NCBI RefSeq assembly: GCF_022458985.1
Contig: NC_061770.1
Location: 39,537,599 to 39,601,598 of the forward strand
DNA length: 64,000 nucleotides
Direction of reading: 5' to 3'
From: Mugil cephalus
Taxonomy: Eukaryota > Chordata > Actinopteri > Mugiliformes > Mugilidae
The notes under the pieces are model-generated. The model was given only the letters and a program-made list of their open reading frames with translations, searched no databases and was not told the DNA's origin. The position numbers and the translations under genes are program-made. Positions 12,301 to 27,000 of this stretch are shown one piece after another (the stretch's first letter is position 1; each line of letters begins with the position of its first letter).

Positions 12301-15300
12301 CATAAATTACAGCCACAACGGCGCTTTTGTCCCCGGAGAGAACTCCAAACTCACCCCGCTGACATTTTACCCACTTCCCCGCCGCGCTCTCGCCGGCTCC
12401 TTCAATTTCACGAAATTTGTTCAGATGGGACAACAGCGGGTCAGAGGGGGTGAAGCTGAAGCTCCTCCCCTCGACCCCGAGCGCCGTCGCACGTTAAACG
12501 CCGCGACTCGCGGGAGATAAACGGGACGCTGTTTGTCGGAGAGAAAGCGCCTCGATGGTTCGGGAGATCTGTTGGGTTTGGACCCAAAGCAGCTGTTTCT
12601 TTCTTTTCTTTTTCTTTTCTGAGGAGGCTCTTTGTTCATTGTTGTTGTTCTTTGTGACTTCACCGCGAGAGCATCCGTGTCTCAAAGCGTCGACTCCCGA
12701 GTTTTGTCGACTGTTTTTTAAAAGTCGGAGCTGAAAGTTCTTATCAGCCGCGTGACAGCGATGGTGATGAAGCGGTTCGCCTCGTGTGCGTGTTCCGCCT
12801 GTTTACTTCTACGGGCGTTCTGTCAACTGTGTGTTCGAGTGCAGCAAAAGAAATAAAAATAACATTTGGTGGTGAGATTGTGATGATGACCTTTCTTCCA
12901 CTCTGCTGCATAGGTAGGAATAAGGACATGTAACCCACCTTTAACCTTTCACCGCCCACCGGTCTGCCCGCAGAAGCATCACGCCACCGAGTCACAGGCA
13001 GATAGAAAAGGTTAATGGAAAAAAAAAATGAAATAAATGAAACTTCATGCATATGAACAACAACTTTATTAACCAGCAGGCATTTAAAAACCGTGCACGT
13101 TGCATCAGGTCTCATTTTGCAGATTTAAACACGAGCAGGATCCTCTCACGTAGTTTCACTTTAACGAGCCGTTCTTTGAATTTATTCTTTTTTTTTTTTT
13201 TTCACGCCAGAAATGTTTATTCTTGTTATTTTCTTTCCATTCGTTTCCATAAAAAACTTTCGTGGCCCCGCGTGTCTAAAAGCGCAGTAGTATTTTTTAT
13301 TTTTTTTTCTGTCTCTTCTATATCTGAGCGACGATAATATTAGAGCAGCGACTTCCTGCTTTATTCTCAATGTTCCATTTCCTTTTTTGCAGCAATCTGC
13401 AGATCAGAAAGAAGAAAAAAAAAAAAAAAGTGTTAGTCTCTGTGTGTGTCTTCCCACCCCCACACACACACCACCACGCCCGACTAATACATCGTCTCTT
13501 TCCTGCGATTGTCCCCCACCGGCCGCTTGACTGCCAGCGTCGCGCACGCGGAACGGCAGGAATACACAATTCGCACGCGCACGCACAACGCTCATCTCTT
13601 TTACCAGCAGCGCTGAGTGAGAACAGAAATAGGAAGTGCATCTTTGCGAGGAGGAAGTGGAGAGGTGAAGTTAGGAGGTTGCATGACCTGAACTATAATT
13701 CAGAGACAAATCTGAAGGTCTCGACACCTACACACGTCAAAAAAAAACTCCAGAAAAAGAAAGAAACGCCGCTTTAGCGGAGTAGGGTGCGACCACACAA
13801 AAAAATCAGAGAGTATCTGTACGAAAGGTGAGCGGAGGTCTCGGCGTGTGAATGACAGAGCTGTCACTTCCTTCAGGTGGCGCGAGGAGAAGCCGGCGCC
13901 AGACGCTCAATGAAATCCTCCCTCAGACGCGTGACTTCGCTGGTTTTGCCCACGCACGTCTAAAAATAAAGAGGCCGGTGGTCGACGCGCTGGAACCTGA
14001 GAGGAAGCCGGACAGTTTCAGGTGTGTCTGAAGTCGGAGTGCGCGAAATCCTTCGTCGGGCGTGCACGAGGGAAAAGGTCACGCAGTTTGTGCTGCTCGA
14101 CAGAATGAGGAAATGCCGCTCATTGTGTTTATATATATACACAGTATATATATACACATATATATTATATATAGATACAGATATATATAGTGGAAACATT
14201 ACACATGTCAGCTGCACATATTGTCTCTTTGCAGATAGCGGCTCTTACAAAGCAGATTTTCTTTGAAGACGCAAACCCACTGTTCTGCACAGCAGCACCG
14301 AGCTTGGGAAGCTGCTCTTTAGATAAAGGTTTCAGCTTTTACTCTGCAGAGGAGAATTAAGTCTAAATGCGTCTGGAAACATTACGAGCTGCTACACTGC
14401 AACCGCTGCCTATTATTTGCTGAGGGTGTAAGTCTGTATTTCACGCGCGTTCTGTTGCCAGTTTTAGGTTTTCAGATTCAGGCTTGTCACTGTACCACGA
14501 ACCTCCCACGCACAAACTTAACCCGTCCCCAAACGTTCTGCGCGCGCCTCTCATCATTTTCCTCTTGTCCATTGTCTTCGTCCCTTAAAATTCACCCGAA
14601 CGCCGAACAATGCGAAGAAACGAGCCGTTTCCCAGAACGTAAAGATTAGAATCGTTCCCTAGAAAAGGCACCTGTTTGTGTAAAAAAAAACCTAGTTTCA
14701 GTGCCTCTTGTCGTCGGGGCCTGATCCCGATTCTCTTTCTGTGAGCCTGACGTGACCTTAAAGTGAAAAAAAAGAGCCCGAGCGCCGGACCTGGACAGGA
14801 AGAAGACCGTCCAAACAATGTCGAGGATAGAGACGGAGAGGGGACAGGAAGGCTGTGAATCACGCGATAGTGGCCGAAAAGGTCGCGTGGACGCAGAAAC
14901 GCAGACGCCTGCAGACAAAACCGAGTTGTTAGCAAACGCACGCCCACTGTATCTGTGACCGAAACGTGTCAAACTAACCAGCGGCCTTTTAACGGACACC
15001 TGGTCAGAAAGTTTCCACGAACAGCTGCAAACGTTACAAGCTCAGTCCAAACGCTGAGAAAAATCCCAGAAGTTGATCTGAAACTGTGAAGTGAGGTCTC
15101 CGCTGAGCTTTCAGTATGAGGCCGCCGGCTTTAAAACGCGTTTTTTTTTTTACGCGTTGCAGCACGGTGGCACGGCGGGAGGAACCTAAAACACATGGGC
15201 CCCACCCTGACACACAGGCCCGTTGGCGCGTTTTCACACATGCTCGTTAACGTGTAGCGACATCACACAGCCACGCTCATTTCTGCAGACGTGTTAAAAG

Positions 15301-17320
15301 GTCAAAGCAGAAAAAGCACGAAGGAGGAAGGAGGAGACGAGGCGACAGAAAACAAGAGACGAGCATCAAGGCTGCTGCTTTAGAAATAACATGAGGGAAA
15401 TATGAGCATAAACATCTGTTGGATGTGAACCTGCTGCAGGTTCAGTATAGGAAGTTGGTGCAACCCACCAAAATAATGGTCCCGGATGTGACACCCTGTA
15501 AAGCTGCAGGATGTTATTTTAACACTTTTAGAGTTAAAGACAGAAAGTATTAAGTGACACATAACGAGCTTCAGAAGTGTAGGCGGGAGACAGATCATGG
15601 TTAACGCCCCCCCTCCACTTGTTTCTGATCTTTAACCTGAGATAACTAACCGAGTTAACCGAGTTTTCCTCCCGGGGGGGACAGATACGCCACATCTGAT
15701 TAAGATCTGGTATCACTTCGTCGCCCACCTCACCGCTTCCCGTAGGATTACCGTAACGCACGGCGGTTTGCACGGTTGACAAAATTCAAAAAGTTTTGGC
15801 CGAACACTGGGGAGTCGCGCTTTTTGTCGACTCCCCCAGAAATTCCTCCAGACAACAACTCTCTCTACCCCCCCGGGTCTCACGTCGGTCGGCCCCCAAC
15901 CTGCAGCCAAAAGCGGCGGTGCGTCATAATTACCGTAATGGCAGCTTTTTTTAATTCCCAAAAAAGCGCATCTTCAAATTTGCTCAGGTGAATTGTGACC
16001 ATCGGTGAATTACGGTAATTCAAATACTTTTTTTTTAGGTTTAGGTCTTAAAGGGTAAATGTGGCGGTGAACAATAATAATAATAATAATTATAATTGAG
16101 GTCCAGGGAGTTTTTAGTTGGAATTTGTATTTTTTTAAGCTAGGTCAGTTTAAGTAGAGCAGCCACTGGAAGAACAAAGTCTGCGCTAACACACTTGGAG
16201 GCTGCAGTAAATGTGTAAACAGCTTGTTTTGGTCATTCCAACGAGGAAGTGTCGAGCCACATTAAAAATAAATGCTTGCGTCATGAAAACAGTGGCTCGT
16301 GCTTGCGCGCGTCTGCGTTTGCGCTTTCGAGTTCAGCCGGAGTTTAATGAGAAAGACAGAAGCTCGGCCTTTTCACTTTCTGCCTTTGTTTTTCTTTCTC
16401 TCCCTCCTTCGCTTCTGTCTGAAAGAAGGAGGAGGAGGAGGAGGAGGATCAGACATCGTGGTCATGAGAGTTGGGAAATTTACCCCCCCCTTTAAAATGT
16501 AATCCGGTTACTTCCTCACCCCCCCCCCAGCAGCAGCAGCAGCAGCAGGTGAAGGAAGGGGAAGGAAAAGGGAGGGATGAGGAGAGGGATGACGGGGATA
16601 AAGAGCAGCGAAGGGAACAGTCTGTATCTGTTTGCGAGCCAGGTTCCTTCAGCCAGCATTCATCGTGTCAGACTCTTTCTTTTCTTTTCCTCTTCAAGTC
16701 ATTTTCTTTTCACTCTTTCATCACCCACTCAGGATGAAAACCAACACCCCCCCTTCTTCCCCCTTTTCACCCCCTTTACTCTCCTACATTCTTCACAATC
16801 TTATTTTAACCAAATTTTTCTTTTTTTTCTCCATCCTTGTCCTCCTCTTACGGTATCTCCCGGCAGTTGAAATTCACAGCGTGTCCCGAGTCGAAGAAAA
16901 CCCGGCCCGCCATTAACCGTCGCCGCGGCAACCGGACAACAAGAATAATGCCGAGATGGAGAAAGGGAAGGAAGAAAGGGAAGAAAGCAAGAAAGGCCGT
17001 CTTTGTTTCGTCTCTCGAAAAAAAAGGGCCAGGGCTTTAAAACAGGGGCGCGATTAAGTGGTTGGAAACCGGACTGAAACAACAAAAACAGAGCGTGGCA
17101 GAGGGAGAGAGAGAAGTGGAGGAGGATGAGGTCAGACTGTTTTACTGTCCCGCTCGGGCCCAGAACAGAACGGCCTTTTTTAAAACGGCCGAGGACGAGC
17201 GTCTGATTGGCTGCTGGCAGGAAAAAAACGCGGCGGAGTGGGGGGAAGTGGTTCTGGGGCAATTAAGACGAGTTCACTCGTTTAAAGATCTGAGAAATGT
17301 TTAAAGGTTTTAGAGGAACT

Positions 17321-18263
17321 TTTATTATTAGTCATATTTACAGACAGCACAGCTGTTTCTGATACACACACACACACACATACTGACACATTGCAAGGGA
17401 TTGATTAGTTTCATATTTAGTTTGTCTGTACAAAGGAAAACACAAGATTAAAAAAAACAAGGACGTCGCCCTTGTGATTGAAAGGCTGCAAAAGAGGAAC
17501 ATGTGACTCCTTTTCATGCCTCCTTCGAAACAACCATCTTTTTTTTTTCTTCTATTATTTATTAATATAGTGGCTCCATCTAATATATTAGTGTCCCGGA
17601 CTGAAAAAATGTCCAGAAAACACAAACAGAAATAAAAAACAGTTGTTGGTCTCAAAGATGCTCCAAACCTGTCACACAGCGACTCCTGGTCATCACATTG
17701 TCTCATATTTCAGGGAAATAATAAAGCAGCAGTGCAAAAAAAAATAAAAATAAAAACTAAAACATGTTCCCCAGTCACTTCGTGAGCTCGTCCAGAACGG
17801 GACGGCCAAGCCGCTCTCTCTGCTCGTTAAAGTGAAGCCCGAATCCTTTTGGCAAAAAAATCGGTACGTTTCTCTGTCTATGGGTTTGTGTGTGTGTGTG
17901 TGAAGTGGCTGGCTTCGACCACACTGTGGCTTGGTGTGCCAATTATGGGTTTGACCATGCAAACACTCACTCTCTCCCTCTCAAACGCACACACGCACAC
18001 ACACACACACACACACACAGGGTGGCCCGGCGATGGTTACACTCCAATGTGTAAGACGCACAGTAATGTGGTTTCCTCATAGTTGTGAGCTAATCCACTC
18101 CCAGCGAAACCCACTGTCACAAACGATTATCCCAGTGGAAGAAACGCGGAATGAGAAACGTCCTGTTCAGACGCCGCCGACCAAAGAGTTCTTTTTCTGT
18201 TCTTATTTATTTATTTTTTTTTTTTCGTCTTTTCAGGCCCGAGTCTGAAGCGGGAGGACGGCG
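17321..18263 (-). other. dok1: Probable DOK1 3' UTR
   Basis: This lies directly after the DOK1 stop codon (18266-18264 on the minus strand). TTTATT at 17321-17326 and 17558-17563 gives AATAAA on the minus strand, so the mRNA may end near 17300 or 17540. It contains CA repeats at about 17366-17380 and 17991-18019 and T-rich runs. The exact end is inferred. Confidence 0.45.
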
Positions 18264-21005
18264 TCAAATATCGCCCAGGTTGTCATAAATGATATCAGGT
18301 GTTCTCAGCGGCGCCTGGTGGTGCTGGCCGTACCACAGGTTAGCGGACGGAGGCTTCTGCTTTGACACTTTGCTGTAAATCTCCTTCCCCCCTCCTCCTC
18401 CTCCCCCTCCTCCTCCTCCGCCGCCGCCCCAGAGGTTGTTGTTGTTATTTACGTTGCCGCCGGGACCCGCGGGCTTCCCCGGAGGGACGGGCACCGGGTC
18501 CTTGCGGGTGAAGATGCTCCGGACCGGCTTGGGAGCGGTGATGGGCTTGGGCCACCTCGGGGCGGGAGGCAGCGGGATGCCCCGGCCCAGGCCCGGCTGC
18601 GGAGGGGACTGTCTTTGTGGGTCTGACGGCTTAACGTGGGAGGGGCTGCTGTAAGTGCCCTCCAGTCCAGACGGGGCCGCCACCTCCTCCTGCCTCTTCT
18701 GTTTGTGCAGCTCGTCGTCGTGGAAACTCCCCCCCGAGCCGGCGGCCGACGAGCCGGCGCGGCCCTCCGGTTCGTCGTATATGTGCTCCGACTGCTGCGG
18801 CGTCGGAGCCCCCTCCGCTTTCCCCCCCGGGGGCCTCCGGTTGCTGTTGCTGTTGGCCCCCCACGCTCCCCCGCGTCCCGCCCCCGCCGCCCCGTTGAGG
18901 CTCAGCGCGCTCGCTTTCTGGTTCAGGTCCAGGCTGATCCGGTCGTACACGTGCGAGTACAGCTCCGACGGCTTCCTGTTGCCGCCGACAACACCGCCGC
19001 CGTCCCCCGCGGTGTCGTCCCCTATGGGTCGGAGGCGTGGAGTGGGCACCGGCGGGGTGGTTTGGTTGGCGGGTTGGTTCTGAGCCTTGATGCTGTCCAC
19101 CGGGTCCGAGTAGAGGCCGTCGGCCACGTTGTGAGGCAGCCGCACCGAATCCGCCGGCTCGGAGTAAAGACCGCAACCCTCGTCGGCCGACCCGCCTTTC
19201 CCCGACAGTATTCTGGGCGACCGCGGGGGCGTCCCCCCTCCGACCCCCAGCATCAGCGGAGGCTCCGGTAGACTCCTCCCCTTGTGTCCGGGCCGCCCCC
19301 CCGACCCGTCCCCTCCCTCCCGCTTCCCGAGCACGCCGTCGGCCGAGCCGGGCTTGCTGCCCCCCGAGTCGCCGTCGGCCTCCCGGCTGCTGCAGCTGCT
19401 GCTGTCGCCGCTCCCCCCGGCGTTGCGTATGTGCTGCAGCGACGCGGGGCAGTCGGGGTCGAAGTTCATGGGGCAGCTGAGGTGGCGCTCCTCGGCCAGG
19501 GCCTTCTGCGACTGGATGGCCTGGTCCACCAGGATGAAGATCTCGTTGCCTTGCTTCGTCTCGAAGGTGAAGGTGCCGGGGCCCGAGTCGCAGCGACGGC
19601 CGGCCTCGAACGAAAACATCACCTGGAGAGAGAAAAAATAAATAAAAATAATTTAAATGTCAAAAAAAGCCAAACTGGGACAGAAGTAACGGTAGCTAGT
19701 CGTGCATTCATTTGTCATTTCTCTTCACACCAAAAGAGAAACTGTTACCCTTTTTTCACTGAACCTTTCAGTTTCCTAATAAGAGCTCTACAGTCCTACT
19801 TCACTGTCAACACTTACTCTTAAAATCTATTTTAGCCACATTTTTCTTCACACCTATAGCCTCAGTCAGTCTATTGTCTAACTGTGCTATCAGGCTAAAG
19901 AAATGCAAATAGGATCAAACATCTTCTACAAGCGATTAAGAAAAGATTTCCAGACACTTTTGTGTTTGTGCAAGTTTATAATCCTGCAAAATTAGAATCC
20001 GTCTCGCCACAAATACACAAACAGGTCGACGAACCAGACGGCCCTTTAAAAGGTCGTCTGTCGGTTTGAAGTCTTGATCTCGTTCAGGCGTCGAAGTGAC
20101 ACAGAGTAAAAGCCGCAGAAGAAAGCTAAATATACTCAGTGGCATTGAGGCTCTGACCACAAGTCCGCATGCTGACACTGTTGTGCACTAACCGAGGTAT
20201 AATCAGTCATGCAGCCGGGCTTTAATTTTAACGCAGCGTAACGTCCTCTTGACGTATCTATCGGGTCAGAGTTCGACCTGTTTTGAGCCCACGAAGAGAT
20301 TTCCATTCCCCTGCAAGCACACACACGTCTTTTTTCTTTAGAAAACTCACCCGGTCCCTCCCGTATCTCCTCAGCAGCTTGTACGGCCACACGAGAACCT
20401 TCCTCTTGGTCTTCGGCTCCTTCAAGATCAAGGTGTCGCTCTCCGCTTTCAGCCAGTAGTTGCCCGCGAGCCCACAACGCTCTGAAGCCTCAGTGCGTTG
20501 GATGATCACCCAGAACTCGTTTACTGCAAAAAGGACGGAGCGTCACGCTTGATCACACTTGAGGCGACTGAAATATCTTCGTTTTTTATTAATGAAGGGG
20601 CCTCACCTTCATCTCTGGAGTAGTAGATGAGGTTTTCAGCCATCTGCAGGTCAGCGGGTCGCCCGTTAGCGTCTGCAGCGCCGCTGTTGCCGCTTCCTGC
20701 TCCCCCCTGTTGTCGATTCGCACAGATCACACAAGTTAACCAGCTGAGAGGGAGAAGTTACGCTGTGGCTTCTTTTTTTTTTTTTTTTTTAAGCTAGCTG
20801 TTCTCTGAAGTGTGCACGAACTCCTAGAAGTGAGTTTTTTTTTTTGTTTTTTTTTCAGTGTGTAGGCAAAAAAGTGACAGACGCGAACGAAGAATACGCA
20901 GTTAAAGAGGCTGAGTGTGCAACAGAGAACAAAGCGGATGAAGTCTTCCTCCTGGAAACTCCCTCTCGCTTCCTCTCCGCGAATTCGTGTTATGTACGTC
21001 CGTGT

Positions 21006-21045
<40 letters not shown>

Positions 21046-24000
21046 ATGAGCTCGGCCAGCTTGTGACCTGCAAAGACACTCCAGGGGCATGTGGGAACTT
21101 TTTTTGGAAGTCTTTACATCTGACACAGTAAATGAATTCTTCTGCATCAGAGATATTTTTAGACGGAACCAAAAACAAACGTTTGAACAAAAAGAAAGAA
21201 AAAAGTGCAGAGAGGAAGCTTTTGAGTGCATGCACCCACGTCTTAGTCACACAGAGAGCGTTGGGGAGGATACCTGAAATGCGATGTCACACATGGTATC
21301 CATCCATTCCTTGGCGGTGCTCTTCTCTGCAGCGAACACGTGCGTTTTGTCGTTCGTTTCCACGCAGAACGCCGCCATGTTGTCTTTGGGGCAGCTCTCC
21401 GTCAGAGCGGGCAGGATGGAAATGCACTCGGACAGCCGGATGATCTTCTTGTCCAGCTTCCTGGTTTTCTCGTTGGTGCCGACCCCCGAGCCGCCGCCGG
21501 CCCCGCCCCCTCCGCCCGAGGGCGAGTCGAAGAACTCGAGGCGGGCGATGCCGTTCTGGCTGGCCGGGTACAGGACGAACCAGTTCTTCTTCCATTTCTG
21601 ATGAAAAAAAAAGAGGACGCGTTACTGTGGAAACATCTAAAACATCTTCTTTGTTAATATTAATATAAAATGCGACCCTAACCTCGGCCACATTTTAGCA
21701 TCTTTCAGCTCATTGTTTTGGTTTTGGTTTTTTGGTTTTTCTACCCACTGTGGGACGGGGCCAAACATTTCCATCTCCAGAGGCCAAACCAGTGGAATGA
21801 AACATGACCAGTGAATAACTTTGGTCTGTAAGTAGGTGACTGTTCGCTAGCAGCATCTTGGCTTCCCGCTCTTACTTTCTCCTCAACTTTTCTTCTGGAC
21901 CTTTCACGACATATTTCAGTCGCGCGAGAGACTCACGCATATTTGCCTGTTCAGGAGTCTGAGTTTCAGCTAAAACGCACGTGTTACCTGCCAACAGTTA
22001 TCGAAAAAAGGAAATACCATTTGCATGTGGCTGGTTCAGTCGGCAGCACGGGGGAAAAGCAAATATACAGAGTCGGCCACAAATAATTAAGATCAGAAGA
22101 TGTGAGTCAAAGCGTGCTTTTTGGGTCTTTTTTTTTTTTTTGCTTTTCTTTTGTACTGACTGAGGCTTAATGTGGGGTCCGTGTGGTGATAAGTCGAGTG
22201 CAGTTTGACTCAGACCTGTTGCGCTCAGCGCCGCTTCCTTTATATTCAATCGGCAGCAGCGATGACCGAGGCTGAAGCTTTAGTCATCGCTGCTCGTACA
22301 GGAAAGAACCATCCATCACCCCCCACCCCAGAAAAAACAAAAAAAATAAAAAATCAAAGCAGGCAGTGGCCCAGCTTTTATATTTTCAGTGTCCTCAACC
22401 TGTTTGAGTCGAACAGACGCCTTTATTTGACGGGGACAGACACTCACAGCATGTGTTAAAAACACAACCCAGACAAATTGTACCTAATGTACCTTTGTCA
22501 TTTCTCCCTGAGGAACAGCTGTGAGGAACAGCTAACAATGACCTGTACGAGAACAAACGACATGACAGGCGAAGCTGAACAATGACGAGCGCAGCAGGTG
22601 TGAAAGGCTCCAGATGTTCGGTGCTAACAATAGCGGCAATGACGAACTCATCATTCATGTGCGTTCACCACAGTTAACTAATGAAAGCTCATTTATGGTA
22701 AATCTGTGTGACGACTCAGGTTATTTGGGAAAAGCCCTGTCATCTTTTTGCACGCTCTTAACACGTGTTTTCCCCCACGTTCACCCGGCGGGGCAGAAGC
22801 TGAGCCGGTGCTCGCGGCGGAGAAGGTCAGAGGCTTTAAAATCCCTCGGCCAGGAGGGAAAAACCAGCTAACGGAGACGAACGACAAACGCCAACTCTCC
22901 GTCTCCTGTCACATGTTCTTCTCCAGCGGTCAGACGATGTTTAACTCTAAATAATGATCTGAAAGTTTACATGACATGTTGCAAACGAGGTTCAAAAGGA
23001 GCTCTGCGTTGAGTAATACGGTTTCAATCGTTGCATAAATGTTTTTTGTGGAAATGGCATTTTAAAATTAGACGTAGACAGGATATTTGCCATTTACCGC
23101 TTCAGATATTTTTACTCGTCTTGATTGAAGGAAGTGGAAACACAGACATTTTTTTTTTTTTTTTTTTTTGCTTGTCATTATGAAGTAAATGTTGCCTACA
23201 GCTGCCAACAATAACAGCGTGAGACTTTCCACGTCGCTTCGACATCTGCCTCGCTTTAACTACGCGATTCTCGCTGCCGTCAGCTGTGAAATCTCTTGAG
23301 GAGAAAAAAAAAAGAAGACTTGATTTATGGCGCAAAGGAAACGCTTCCCTGTTTGCTCTCTGTAGCTTTTCCCGAGAGCACAGCTGGGAAAAAAAGAAAC
23401 TTTGTTGTTGAGGGAGTTAAACAAGTCGAAGACAGAGTGATAAAAAATAAAACAAGCGTCCCGCTTAATTATACAAGTGTGTGTTTTTACGCTACGCGCA
23501 GACTTGGATGCAACCAGAAAATGAACTGGTGATACAGTCGGCTCACATGAAACCTTTATTAATAGTAGGTGTTAGTTTTTAATCTTAACATACTGAACAT
23601 TTAAAAACCGTCTTTTCAGTTTGTATTTGCATATCGGCCGAGATAACCAGCAGCTGCTTCGAACGGTAACCACTCGATATGCTTGAGATATAAGATAAGA
23701 CAGGACTTCATGTGTCCAGGGAACAACAGTGTATAAAATAAAAAATATAGTATAGAGGGTGTGGACGTGGTGTTGATGCAGGCGAAGTCTCCATGGTTAC
23801 GGACACTATTTCAGTTCTAACAATAAATAACAATAAACTGAATATCTGTGATCGGTCCTTGTCGTCCTTTTAATGTCCGGTTTGGACGCTACAGTATTGC
23901 ATGGCTAACGTTAGCTCTTAGCGTTAGCATCTTTTATTTAGCTACATTTATCAGAACTGAAATGACCTTAAACTACCTGAATGGATCATTGTCGAGTCCA

Positions 24001-27000
24001 ATTGTCCCTTAAATTTAACCTGATAATCCACATTTTTCCCAGTCTCTCTGTATTTACTGCTACATTTCACCAATGTTTTTGCCCCTCAGGGGGCGTGGCC
24101 TCTCTATAAGCTAAGACAAGAGAAACTATATAAAGGTAAATATGTTAAGGTGCAAAAAATATTTACCAGGTTTAACCAAAAAAGTTGACTGTTTGCAGTA
24201 AAACGGTTAACGTGAGCGAAAAATAGCATTTCATTTAATCTATAACAGCGCACAACTACAGTTACTATGGTTTATATGCTCCACAGGTTGAATGTGTTTG
24301 GTGATAGTGGGCTACATAATATTCAGTGTTATGATAAATGTGTGCGCGTGGAAGACGGCTTCATCGGCCTGTGACTCACCCAACGCTCACAAGGTTTCAT
24401 AAGTCAGCTCATGCACATCTGCATGATTATACTCCAACCTTTAAAATTAACTGCCAGAAAGGACAGGAAGTGTGTGGGATTGCCATTACCCAGAGTTCTC
24501 TGCGCTTCCTTCTTCTGCATCCATGTGCCGTGTCTGTTTATACATGTGTGACCATCCATCTGTTTGCATTGTTGTTATTCCCTGGGCGCTCTGGACTATT
24601 TGTGGCTGTGCACATATAGAGTTCACACACACAAACAAACACACATATATAAAAGACTCTAAAGAGCCGTTCACGCTCGGTCAGAACAAACATGGGCTGA
24701 AACTTGCAACACATACCTTACATGCGTGCATGCCTACGCGTGTGTGTGTGTAAAGCTGTTCCATATAAGGCAACAGACCGTTATCAACCACTATTACACT
24801 GAGGGGAAATTATGCAAAAAAGGCTAACAGAGAGAGATACTTCCTCAGCGATGTCCGGACACACAGCTGCATGTGTGTGTTTGCTTTTCTCACCTTCAGG
24901 CAAAAGTGAAGGTGAGAGAAACTCAACAAACAAAACAAAAAAAAAAAAAAAATAGAAGGTTGAACCCATTTTCCTTTCAGTTATGTTCACTTTGCATGAA
25001 ATTAGCTTAAACAGCAGCCATCTGCAGAGAAAGGCGTAATAATTGTGTTAATACGTGAATGAAAGGCAAAACGCACAACAGCCATTACAATGTGCTAAAG
25101 TGGGAGTAATTAGGATCCACGTCTGTGTGCGTGGGTCAAGGCCATTTCAGAAGGGAAATCGCTCTATTCTGACACATCTTCAGACCTTATACGTCACCGG
25201 CTGGTCACTGTATTCAGTTGTTTACAAAGTGCACGCAAGTTTTCTTTTCCCACCTTCACTTCGGAAAGAATACGTGACCTTTGCTGTCGTACTCGTCAGC
25301 TTTGAAGTGTAAAAAAAGAAGGTGACAAGCCCCCGTTACTTTGACATGTCGTTGCTTCCTTGGTTACTGGACATTACAAACATCATGCAGAATTAATGCC
25401 AGTGCAAGAACGTGATCTTTCAGGCCTGTTTGAGTCAAACTGTAAATGTTTTCATACACGAATGAATCAGCACAATTAGAGATTAATGCATTTCCGATCG
25501 AGAGCAAGAACGAAAGGGGCGCCCTGGCCTTTTGACTGATTTTCCAGAAACTTCACCGACCTTCAGGAGCGCAGGAGTCAAAAGGGAGAGTAGGCTCAGA
25601 TGCAGTTGACGTAATGAATTAAGACGCGGGGATGAGTTATAAAAAGTCTCTCTGTCACACTGTTTACCTCACTGCGCTTATTTCTTCACCTTATTACATC
25701 ACATTTTCCCTTCGTTAACCATGGTGTTATTTCCTGTAGATATTTTTACACGTTTCTAAACTCGAGTAAATGACTTTGCGTTTCTTGTATTCGTCTAAAA
25801 ATATGTTAAAGTGTGTCACCGCGAAGTTGCCTCTAAAAACCAATCGTTTCCCTGAAAAACCAAGACATGACTGTAGTGACAGTGGTGGCGGTGGTAGTGG
25901 AGAAGGAGCGGCAGTGTTGATTCAGTGTGAATTCACCCATCAGAGGTTGTTGTGGCGGCTGAAGTCATTCCAGTAACTGTTAAGAATATTAATACAACTG
26001 GTTTGCATTGCTACCGTCCGCACCGAAATAAAAAAAAACAACAAAATGGCTATTTGTGGAGCGGATGAAAATTTGAATCAAGGGACTGATAAGGGTAAGT
26101 AGGTCAAATTAGATGCCAATAACAGCACAACACACAGGGGCAAAAAAACAACCAAAACAAACATGACGAATTGACGAAGGCGGAAAATTTGGAGCCGGAG
26201 TTACGGGTTAAAAAATATTACGAGAAGAGCTGGTTATTTCGGTTAAGGGTTAATCTGAAAAACAACCTAATTATGTCGCCTACGGAGAAAAAGAAGTAGA
26301 TAAATAAATACTTTATTTGCCCCCTGGGGGAAACTCAAGAGGTCTTTCCACTCACAGAAACACCAAACCACAGTACAATAAAATAAACACGAAACGGGGC
26401 CATAAACGGTGCAAAAAGATGGAAAGTCAGTTCACGAGAATAAGAATAAGATTAATAATAACTACGTATGTAAAATGAAGCTGTGATGTAGCTTTATGTA
26501 CATAAAAAACAGTGGTAGTCTAGTTTGTATGTTAAAAAACAACGGTTCAGTCGGTGGCTTTGTTTAAGTTGGTTCTTTGCAGACCAGACGAGGCCTTTGA
26601 TGCACCTCGATCATCAGCATCAGCGGTTGAGTGTGTGTGTGTGTAAATGGGTGAATGAACAGGCTAAATGTGAAGGCAGAAAACCACTTTATGTTCCTTT
26701 TGCTTCACGATCAGCAGTTTCACATGGAAACTTCTCTGTGACATGTCAGAGGAAGGTGGCTGCAGGTGTGACTGATCAAATTAGACATGCATGCTGCACA
26801 GCGTCACGTCCCTCACGTTGTGCGCAGCTTTAACCGTAACGAGAGATTTTCATTTGACACCGTTGCGTTTTAACCTAAACTGAACAAAATAACCGAGTAT
26901 TGCCCAAAGAATGGGAACCAGGAGTTGATGAAAACAGGAAGCGATAAGCGGAGTGGGAACCAGAAGCAGTCAAATCTAGCCGTCCCTATTGAAACCAATG

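Larger units (their letters stand above)
11278..17320. other. Gap between convergent M1AP and DOK1; no gene recognised
   Basis: M1AP (+) ends at 11277 and the DOK1 coding region (-) ends at 18264. The M1AP 3' UTR must start here, but I see no clear AATAAA close to the stop. The stretch is unusually GC- and CG-rich at about 11500-12700. It includes a GGC run, purine-rich tracts, a GACG tandem repeat near 11832, and the palindrome at 12273-12290. From 12900 to 17300 it is mixed, with (TA/ATAT)n near 14130-14195, GGA runs near 16425 and polypyrimidine tracts near 16660-16850. Open frames here are low-complexity or present on both strands at once, so I do not call a gene. Confidence 0.6.

Noticed and set aside
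18631-19823. Long open frames (up to 211 codons) on both strands over the DOK1 last exon
   Set aside because: They are shadows of the GC-rich DOK1 coding exon in other frames.
21287-21691. Frames of 105-134 codons over DOK1 exon 2, including one starting above the exon
   Set aside because: Out of frame with the PH-domain reading and crossing the acceptor site at 21598.
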